From: Atkinsonella hypoxylon
Taxonomy: Eukaryota; Ascomycota; Sordariomycetes; Hypocreales; Clavicipitaceae
Length of the DNA: 64,000 nucleotides
Direction of reading: 5' to 3'
Assembly: GCA_000729835.1 (NCBI GenBank)
Contig: JFHB01000004.1
Coordinates: forward strand, 310,001 to 374,000
Of this stretch, positions 56,637 to 64,000 are shown piece by piece. The notes beneath the pieces were generated by a model, which worked only from the letters and a program-made list of their open reading frames with translations, had not been told where the DNA came from and did no database searches. Numbering within the stretch: the first letter of the stretch is position 1; every line of letters starts with the position of its first letter. The position numbers and the translations under genes are program-made.

Positions 56637-58283
56637 ATGGCCACGGCAATGGGTACTGCCACAGGGCCAGGTGAGACGCATGTGCCTTGTTCCCTAGTCT
56701 CGTCTTCGTCAACTAACAGTAATCTATCAGCCAAACTCCAGGCAGTCACAGACCTAGTCAACAAGCTCAGTGATGGCCTCGAAAAGATATCTCTTCAGCC
56801 TAAAGGTGACAACTATTCTGCATTGTCCGCAAGCTATTGATGAAGCTAACGTCTTCCATCCTAGATCGAAATGATGCACTGGAGGAGCTTAAAATATACG
56901 GGAGAGACCCCGAATTTGCAGATCCCATTTTTACAACCAATGTTCGTGTGGCTATAATGTTGTATTATGCTTCATTATTTCTGACTGCTATCTAGGGAAT
57001 TACCATGTTGCTGCGTTATGCCTTTCACAACACTTCACGTGAAACTGCAAGGGCAGCGCTGCGAGTAATCGCAAATGCCATGCTGCTGAAACCAGAGACA
57101 CGCCAGATATTTGTTAGCGGAGGGTATCCTGCCCAAGCCTGCGATAAACTCAGGACAGATTATTGGGACGACGAATTCCTTCTTTCTAGGATACTTTTTC
57201 TCTCCACATATGGCACCGACATTGACCTCAAATACTTGATCGATGACCACCAACTTGCAGAAAACATCATACATAATCTGGGGCGTCATGTCAACGAGCT
57301 GTCAGAAAAGCAAAAACAGAAGCTGGATTCTATGGAGGACATGGCTTTGGGCGAGACACTCAAGTTGATGTTCAACGTGACCCACTTTTGTAAAGCAAGA
57401 TTGTCCGCTTTTACACCAGCTGTGGCTCATATTGTTTCTTTGCTCTGGAAACAAGACATATCCGACACTCATCCCTTGGATCCTCCATTCAGCTCTCTTG
57501 TCAATTCACTCTTGAACTTGGACCTTCAAACTGATCAGAGCCAATCTTCGCTCTATCCACTTGATGATCCCAGCAAAGTTACTTCTAGGATCGTAGATCT
57601 GCTCGATCGTGGGATTAGAGCATATAATGAAAATGATATGGAGACTGTCGTCACTCCGGTCGTAAGCCTCCTATCCAGGCTATACGAGTATGCGCCACAA
57701 GTTACACGTCAAATGCTGAAGGAGAGCCTATTGCCAACGGCCGAGGATCGGCAAGCCGTGCTGGGTCGAGGCGATTCTCTTCCGTCGAAATTGCTCAAGA
57801 ATTCGACAAATCCAACTGCGCCAGCCCTCCGGGATGCTATGTCACACCTCCTGTTTGACTTGTCAGACAAGGATGCATCAAATTTCGTCGAGAATGTTGG
57901 CTATGGCTTTGCCTCTGGCTTCCTCTTCCAAAACAATATGCCTGTACCAGCTTCTTTATCATCAAGTTCTAACAAGGCCGACATTTCGGGAACTTTGCGG
58001 CCAGTTAACCCCATTACTGGCCAATTTCTAGACAATGAAAAGTTCGCAGATACCCCAGAAATGACTCAAGAAGAAAAGGAGCGAGAGGCAGAACGTTTGT
58101 TTGTTCTGTTCGACAGGTTCGTGTTGATTTGTTCAAAAAGCTCATGAAAATTGGCTATAGGCTAACATGATACATAGGCTGAAGAAAACAGGTGTCGTCA
58201 ACATACAGAATCCTATAGAAAAAGCTGTCCAGGAAGGCCGCTTCGCGGAGCTTCCGGATGATTGTGTGGAAGAGCTCGATTGA
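56637..58283 (+). CDS. ric8: RIC8 (synembryn), G-alpha chaperone and guanine nucleotide exchange factor
   Basis: Cytosolic GEF and chaperone for heterotrimeric G-protein alpha subunits, needed for hyphal growth and development in Neurospora. Model join(56637..56670, 56731..56805, 56865..56941, 56996..58116, 58178..58283), 470 aa; five exons sum exactly. Conserved blocks: LKIYGRDPEFADPIFT, ETARAALRVIANAMLLKPET, SRILFLSTYGTDIDLKYLID, GETLKLMFNVTH and a C-terminal AERLFVLFDRLKKTGVVNIQ ending in PDDCVEELD. The fold is an armadillo-like helical array. The first intron is 60 nt, in frame and without a stop, so a retained-intron form would simply add 20 residues. An alternative acceptor 11 nt earlier shifts the frame. 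Confidence 0.95.
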
Positions 58284-58783
58284 GAAAATGTATTCCAGGG
58301 CCAAGAAAATCATAAGCGAGAATGTGTACTCCTTTTTTTTTTTTTTTTTTGCCATAAGGACGATTTAAAACCCAAGTTGAGAAAGTGTAAGCATACTATT
58401 TAAGAGTAAAATCTAGACCCTACGAAGTTGGTACAGGAGGTCGAGATAGACTCAAATATGTGCTCCAAGAGACGTAACAAGACTGACTAGAAGCGGTCGA
58501 ACCTATTCCAATTTTCTGGTGATGCTCAAAGCTGGAATGAAATAAATTTAGCAGGCCATGCTGTTCACAAGTTAGAGTTTCTACCTATAGAAAGGGTTGT
58601 GGTGCGGATTGGAGAAAGTCCCAGAAACCTGAAGTGATTTCATGTTTCTAGTCGATCAGTCGAATCAATCAAGAGGTTGAGCGCTGCTCTTTCACTGCCA
58701 GTTACGTAAATGACTGCTCCAACTGGATGAATGAAATTCGGACTATCTCAACTCGTCCGTACAATCCTGTACCTCAATCCAGG
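58284..58783. other. Convergent intergenic stretch, RIC8 to GNAT gene
   Basis: Contains a run of about 18 T at 58333-58350 just after the RIC8 stop, then AT-rich sequence. No gene seen. Confidence 0.4.
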
Positions 58784-59458
58784 TCAAATTTCTGCATCAC
58801 ATGCTGGTCGCTTTCCCATAAATCCGTATAATGTGGCTACACCAGATTTATCGTCATAATCCACCTCCCAAACTTTAACCAACTGCATATTCACCTTGGC
58901 CAAAACTCGTTGACTCGGCACATTGCTGTCAAGTGTCACCGCCACGATACATTCCCTAACCTTGCCATCCTCTTCCGCAATGGCCGTACTCTTCTCGACT
59001 TCAAGCTCGACCTCAGCCCGAGGCAGAGCCCACCAGGCCGGTAGAAAAGCATGGAGCAGCTCTGTAGCAAAACCATTCCCCCAGAACTCTTTGCGGAGCA
59101 TATACCCGAGTACAGGCCATCCAAGAACACCGACCATATGGCAACCTACTGTCCCAATCATTTCTCCCGTATCGGCTAAGCATACAATAAACTCGTACTT
59201 CGTGTCGCCTTCCGGCGCGAGTCGTTTTTGTAATTCCTCTTTTGACCATTGAAGATCAGGATCTGGCACGCCCTGAATCGTCCACTTCATCACTTCTGGT
59301 TGAAGTCGCAGCGCATGCCAATCATATAAATCGGTCTCGACCGTACGACGGAGTATTAAACGCTCAGTTCTTATGTCTGCACGGGTATTGAGAAGGGGAA
59401 GCGGTTGGGCAGGAAGGGTTGTCTTAACCTTCACCCATTCTAGCGGCGAAGGCTGCAT
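58784..59458 (-). CDS. GNAT-family N-acetyltransferase (RimJ/RimL type)
   Basis: Acetyl-CoA-dependent transferase of the GNAT fold with an unknown acceptor. 224 aa from the Met at 59458 (MQPSPLEWVKVKTTLPAQ). The start of the fold is IRTERLILRRTVETDLYDWH, followed by YEFIVCLADTGEMIGTVGCH, a strand ending near GYMLRKEFWGNGFATELLHA (the acetyl-CoA pyrophosphate loop, with R/Q-x-x-G-x-G/A replaced by RKEFWGNGFA) and DSNVPSQRVLAKVNMQLVKV. The open frame extends to a Met at 59584 with a hydrophobic stretch (FGLAIFAIRGLVGVATK); that could be a targeting or membrane extension but is more likely leader. Single exon. Confidence 0.86.
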   Translation of the reverse strand: MQPSPLEWVKVKTTLPAQPLPLLNTRADIRTERLILRRTVETDLYDWHALRLQPEVMKWTIQGVPDPDLQWSKEELQKRLAPEGDTKYEFIVCLADTGEMIGTVGCHMVGVLGWPVLGYMLRKEFWGNGFATELLHAFLPAWWALPRAEVELEVEKSTAIAEEDGKVRECIVAVTLDSNVPSQRVLAKVNMQLVKVWEVDYDDKSGVATLYGFMGKRPACDAEI

Positions 59459-60524
59459 CAAGGTGAAGGGAATCGATCCCTTTGAAGCTGTTGACAGGGA
59501 AGTAATAATGGTTTTAGTTGCAACTCCAACTAGACCACGTATTGCGAAAATAGCAAGGCCAAAGTGTTGAACAGTAAATAGCAACAGGCAACTGACAACG
59601 TGTCTTGATCTATGTCCGTAGGAGTTTTAAGATCCATCTGGATGAAACATCCGTCAACTTCAAGAGGCATGAGTCATGAGTGCCCCCCCCCCCCCCACCT
59701 ACCTACCGAAGGTGACAATATTGATGAAAGCCATGACCTCTGTCAGCCATCACAAAGATTCAGAAACGCTTGATAGTCTACCAAGTATTTGAACCCAGAT
59801 AAGCTTCTACTTTGGAGAGCGTGGGCTGAAAGAATGACTTAAAGCGCAGTAATGCACAAGGTCGACTTTGGGTTTGGGTTTGCATTATGAGTGTTGTTAC
59901 AACTTTAATGATAGCTCGTAATGACCTTGCAGCTGCAACGATGGGCCACTGAAATATACTGCATAATGTGTAAATATTTTAATTAGGCTCCGTTTCTATG
60001 CGGCCTGATTCAATCCTAACGTCAGCAATGCGACTACTTGGCAGATAAAAATCCAGCAATGCATCTTATTCTTTTGAGTCTCGACGACTATCAGACAACA
60101 GGGACCTCACAAACAAAATGCGGGGTTGCAACTCAACGACACTCGATGTGTCTGAGAAGTTCGGTGCTAGAATATATTCATCCGAAGCATATGCTCACGA
60201 AAAAAAAAAACCGCGCACCAATGACAACATCATCAGAATACTTCTCTGGATTCCTCCTTTACATGTTTGTTTTGCGACGCCTTGAGCTTCCACAGCAGAT
60301 ATTCATCAGGGTCAGAACAGTTGAAACTTCTGCTGTAAAGTTATGCATTCCTTTTAGACTCCGACTACTGACACAGGCATCGAATTAGTTCACTCTCGGT
60401 CACAATCGCACAATTTTTAAGAGTTTTTGGTTCATTCGTTGCCCGCTATTTTCAGGCAAATGCATTTGATATCTCCATGATCCGTTGTTAACACCGACAG
60501 AACCTTGCCAAAACCATAAACACT
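59459..60524. other. Intergenic region between GNAT and eL20 genes
   Basis: Upstream flank of the GNAT gene and 3' flank of eL20. It holds a run of about 15 C at 59682-59697 followed by ACCTACCTACCG. The open frame at 60038-60388 shows no domain. Nothing else recognised. Confidence 0.4.
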
Positions 60525-61544
60525 CTAAGCGAAAGTGGAGGGTCGCTTCGCGCTGAACAGCTTCTTGCCGCTTGACTTGGCAATACGATGGGGAAGAGGG
60601 AAGCTCAGGCCCTTGGTCAAAAGCTGCTTGATATAAGGGCGCTTCACGTCTTCGGTCTTCTCGATTTCGACGACGCGAAGAATCTGAACATATCGATCAG
60701 TGTATGGCTCCCATAAATTAGCGAATGTCTTGCTTCAAGGTATACTTACGTGAATCGACCTGAAGCGAGCGCGGTGGCGGGCAGCCATGTCGGAATAGAG
60801 AGCCTCAACAGCATCAGTGCGGGACATCTCACGGTACTCCTTGTACATATTGTGAGTACCAGAGCGAGAGTCGTATCGCAGCCAGATGCCGAAATTCTTG
60901 ACCTTCTGGGGGCGCTTCTCGCGAATCTGTTTCCAGCATGTAAGTCTCGTTCTTCAATAGTCTGAAATTCTCAGTGACATCATGCTTACGGCCTTGACGC
61001 TGACGATTTCACCAGTCGCCTTCTTGACCTTTCGAAGACCGCGCAAGAAGTACCAGAATCGGGACTTGGCGACCGTCTCGTTGGGAGCGAAGATGGTCAT
61101 GCGGTACATATCCGGGGTCGGGTTGGCCTCGGTGGGCAGATGGCGCCCTATGACTTCGTATTCCTGAAGACGACCTGTAAACATGCGTCGTTAGCTTGGC
61201 TCGTCGATGGCCAAAATCCAAATACGATCCTGGAGATGTGATGGCCCGAAGAGGAGAGACACAGCTAGAGCCTCATCATTTCATCGTTTCGGCTATTCTT
61301 ATTCGACGTTTGCGCTTGTTCGGAACTTCAATACGCTTGCTAAATTTGCAGTTGATATGATCTTGGCAAGTCTGAGAAGAACTCGCTTGAAGAATGCTAT
61401 ATCGTGGAGAGAAATTTTTAATTGTGGTATCATGTCGATAGGATTCAATGGTCGTCGTGATCGATTGTCTCTTGTCCCGTTCATCGCCACACCAATTCTC
61501 ATAAACACATGTACATAAAAAAACGAGAATATGCTCTTACCCAT
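60525..61544 (-). CDS. rpl20: 60S ribosomal protein eL20 (L20/L18a)
   Basis: Component of the large cytosolic ribosomal subunit. Model complement(join(60525..60683, 60750..60926, 60990..61174, 61541..61544)), 174 aa, the universal family length, and the total is exactly in frame. The first coding exon is four bases (ATGG), joined over a 366-nt intron to GRLQEYEVIGRHLPTEANP. Further motifs: KSRFWYFLRGLRKVKKATGE, IREKRPQKVKNFGIWLRYDS, HNMYKEYREMSRTDAVEALY and the C-terminal SSGKKLFSAKRPSTFA. A long first intron directly after the start codon is typical of fungal ribosomal protein genes and often carries expression signals. Divergent from the CSN12-like gene. Confidence 0.97.
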
Positions 61545-62057
61545 CTGTGAGATCTATTAGCAATCTGCGAGGACTTATGCAAATGATTGACAACTTACTG
61601 TGAATATGGTTAATGTCGTCGACAACTGAAGAAATTTGATGATTGCCAAAGTTCGACGAGACCACAGCGATAATTTTTGTGTGCGGACAGTGGGGAGGGC
61701 ACACAGGATAGACAGGTGCAGGGCTTGGGACCTAGTTACGATTGGCTGCATTGAAGACCCAGGATCCACAGGCAGCCGACGCTGCCCTCACGTGCATAGT
61801 CACGCCAGAGCTGTATCGAAGATACAGACGAACCAATGACAGCTTTGTATTTAATAGAATCGATTCCCTCAACTATCTACTGTTGGTGTCACGGCGACGC
61901 TGGATCGGGCTTTATTGGCTACCACACTCTATGACCTTATCCTCATGAAACCGACACGGAAATGCATATGAGCCCTCAATGTATGTCATTGACTTGTGAT
62001 TAGATATCCGGGTGTGTTCGATGTGAAGCGTGGAGCTTCAGCCAGCTCTTCTTCAGC
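61545..62057. promoter_or_regulatory. Divergent promoter region between eL20 and CSN12-like gene
   Basis: 513 bp between opposing start codons, so both promoters lie here. No TATA box or ribosomal-protein-specific box could be named with confidence. Confidence 0.45.
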
Positions 62058-63850
62058 ATGAATGAATTATTCGAAGACTTTGCCAAAGCGCATACCGCTC
62101 GCAATGGGTATCTACTAGCTCAGACGCTATCTCCCGTTGCACCACCAAATGAGCCTCACCGTTTGAGGCGAATATGGCAAAGTACCAACTCTCGCAGCGC
62201 GAGGGGTGATATCAAACATTTCATCAAATCACAAAGTTCCCATCGGACGAATTTGGACCATGATGAAGTTAATGGGTGGGTGGAAGTTTATGCGGCGTAC
62301 TGGAACGCGCTCGGTGAGATTCTGGCTGGTGAGAGCGGTAAAGTATGCAGTGCACGTGTCGCGCACTTCATAGGACAGCAACTTACTTACGTGGCAAGTA
62401 GTCATCCTGGACAAAAGTCTATGACTCTTGGAAAGAGCTGACTTCGATGTTGATTCGCGGATATAATAATGCTGGCTTCGAGGCATGGACAATCCCTAGT
62501 CTATATATGATTGGCAAATATTTGAGGCTGTTTGCCATCAAGTCAGATGATGAGCGAAGTCGAACCTCAACGGATAACTCCGGTTCTGCATCGTTGATGC
62601 AGGACGACTTTGATCTCGAACTGGAACAGCAAGGTCAGTTGAGAGATTGTGAGCAACACCTCAAGCGCATATTTACACTCTGCCTCAATGACAGGTAAGT
62701 TCGATCACGACGATAAGATATAGAGGCAGACCTGACTATTCTTGGTGCAGAGCTCCGATAGAGGAATCTCGAAAGTGGGGGATCTACTTCGTCATCAACT
62801 TGCTCTTCAAAACATACTTCAAACTCAATTCCGCATCCTTATCGAGAACCATTCTCAAAACATTAGCCGTATATAACGATAAGGGGGACATGCCTCCACT
62901 GGAAGCATTCCCGAGAGCTCAGAGGGTCACATTTAAATACTACGAGGGAGTTTTATTCTTTCTCGAAGAGAATTACGTCCAGGTATGCAGCTCAACCTAC
63001 TCCGAGGTATAACGCTGACATCATGACACAGGCAGAAAAACATCTCATTGATGCCTGGCAGCTTTGCCATAAGGATACCAAGAATAATGCAGAGTATGCT
63101 GAAAAACTGAAACCAATTCCTGGCTTTCTACTCGCTAATTTTGGACAGGCGTATATTGATGTACCTGATACCATGCAGGTTGCTGACCAGCCATGTACTT
63201 CCAACCAGAGCACTACTTCAAAATTATCCACGACTACAAGAACTATTTCTTCCATTCGTAAAGTGCATAAAAAATGGTGATTTGCGAGCTTTCGATCAGG
63301 CATTGCAGAATGGAGAAGATGTGTTTGTGAAAAAACGCATTTACTTGACCCTCGAACGTGGCCGGGATATCGCGCTCCGAAATTTGCTTCGCAAGGTCTT
63401 CGTTGCAGGAGGGTTCGATGAACTGAAGGAAGGTGAGGCAGCACCGGTTCGTAGGACAAGAATACCCGTCGCAGAATTTCGTGCCGCGATTTGCATGGTC
63501 AGCGGTGACCAATTTATTGACACGGACGAAGTGGAATGCCTGCTAGCGAACATGATATACAAGGTAAGCGACGTCATTCTCTCGTATCTCTCTCTTGCGA
63601 TCATATTACATTAGTTCTGGAGCCTCAGTTGCCAAGGCTACGCCATGACTACTATGAATGCGTCAGAATTTCTGCCTCAATGGAAATGTTCCGCGCGGCT
63701 TCCAGCGGCAATAAGACACCTATTGGCTTCGAACCTGTGCCACATGACGCTACTAACGCTGCATAGGACCTTATGAAGGGTTATATAGCGCGAGAAAGAG
63801 GTATCGTGGTATTGTCTAAGAAAGGCGCCTTCCCCGGGACTGGCATTTAG
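62058..63850 (+). CDS. CSN12-like PCI-domain protein (COP9 signalosome subunit 12 / Thp1-PCID2 family)
   Basis: PCI proteins of this kind act with the COP9 signalosome or in TREX-2-like mRNA export and splicing complexes (family knowledge). Model join(62058..62342, 62402..62694, 62751..62982, 63032..63093, 63149..63563, 63767..63850), 456 aa, six exons summing exactly. The helical N-terminal half contains WTKVYDSWKELTSMLIRGYN, CEQHLKRIFTLCLNDRAPIE and FKYYEGVLFFLEENYVQAEK. The PCI core follows: RILMYLIPCRLLTSHVLPTR, IKNGDLRAFDQALQNGEDVF and the winged-helix part IPVAEFRAAICM...IDTDEVECLLANMIYK. The last exon (DLMKGYIARERGIVVLSKKG) completes the wing across a 203-nt intron. Splices reproduce the family sequence without gaps. 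Confidence 0.9.
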
Positions 63851-64000
63851 ACCGAACACGACATCCTTGTTGGCATTTTCAGGCCTGGAGGCAATTTTCT
63901 CGGATATGAATAGGAACCCCAGTGTCGACGCAGAATGGCTGTCAGCTTTGCAACAACCAAAAAAAAAAAAAAAAAACCCCGCTTGCCATAAATAGCTCGC
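63851..64000. other. 3' flank of the CSN12-like gene at the window edge
   Basis: No gene. A run of about 18 A lies at 63959-63976. Confidence 0.4.

Noticed and set aside
59682..59697. Poly-C run (and other homopolymers at 16109, 39201, 43932, 55375, 58333, 63959) as functional elements
   Set aside because: Simple homopolymers in non-coding DNA; common and error-prone, no evidence of function.
61175..61540. C/D-box snoRNA inside the long eL20 intron
   Set aside because: An ATGATGA C-box-like word is present on the minus strand, but no CTGA D box follows at suitable distance.

Overview
This window is chromosomal DNA of a filamentous ascomycete. It has short GT-AG introns (mostly 50-110 nt) with CTAAC/CTTAAC-type branch sites. 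Its proteins are typical of Pezizomycotina, for example class I myosin with an SH3 and acidic tail, class II DAHP synthase, RIC8, CSN12-like and HYPK. The myosin sequence style and the scattered ACCTAGGTA and TACGGAGTA words suggest Sordariomycetes, perhaps Hypocreales. That placement is inference. Gene structures were built by eye from reading frames and splice sites. For almost every multi-exon gene the joined length is an exact multiple of three.

Layout. 1-9 kb: a SET-domain methyltransferase (+), a WrbA-type flavodoxin-like quinone reductase (-), a single-pass membrane protein with two PPxY motifs (-), and a conserved protein with a proline-rich tail (-). 9-21.5 kb: DNA polymerase kappa (+), a secreted/ER FKBP prolyl isomerase (-), a MITE-like inverted-repeat element, a small gene with a strong TATA promoter (+), a two-repeat RPEL protein (-), and class I myosin (+) head-to-head with it. 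22-27 kb: the Pfa4-type palmitoyltransferase (-) head-to-head with a CAP10/GT90 glycosyltransferase (+). 26.7-32.4 kb is gene-poor, with an AT-rich relic, several tandem repeats and a long pyrimidine-rich leader. 32.4-38.6 kb: a caspase-fold protein whose catalytic Cys appears lost (+), and a microcephalin-like BRCT protein (+). 39.3-46.6 kb: HYPK (-), class II DAHP synthase (+), glucose-6-phosphate 1-epimerase (-) and an MFS sugar transporter (-). 46.6-49.7 kb is gene-poor. 49.7-64 kb: Rif1 (-), RIC8 (+), a GNAT acetyltransferase (-), ribosomal protein eL20 (-) and a CSN12-like PCI protein (+).

The genes are mostly housekeeping: genome maintenance (pol kappa, BRCT, Rif1), actin (myosin I, RPEL), G-protein signalling (RIC8), protein maturation (FKBP, Pfa4, HYPK, GNAT), metabolism and translation. 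No secondary-metabolite cluster, CRISPR array or intact transposase gene was seen. The most unusual items are the inactive-looking caspase-fold gene, a perfect 37-bp inverted copy of part of it 3 kb upstream, the actin-linked RPEL/myosin I divergent pair, and the inverted-repeat element at 12.4-12.7 kb.
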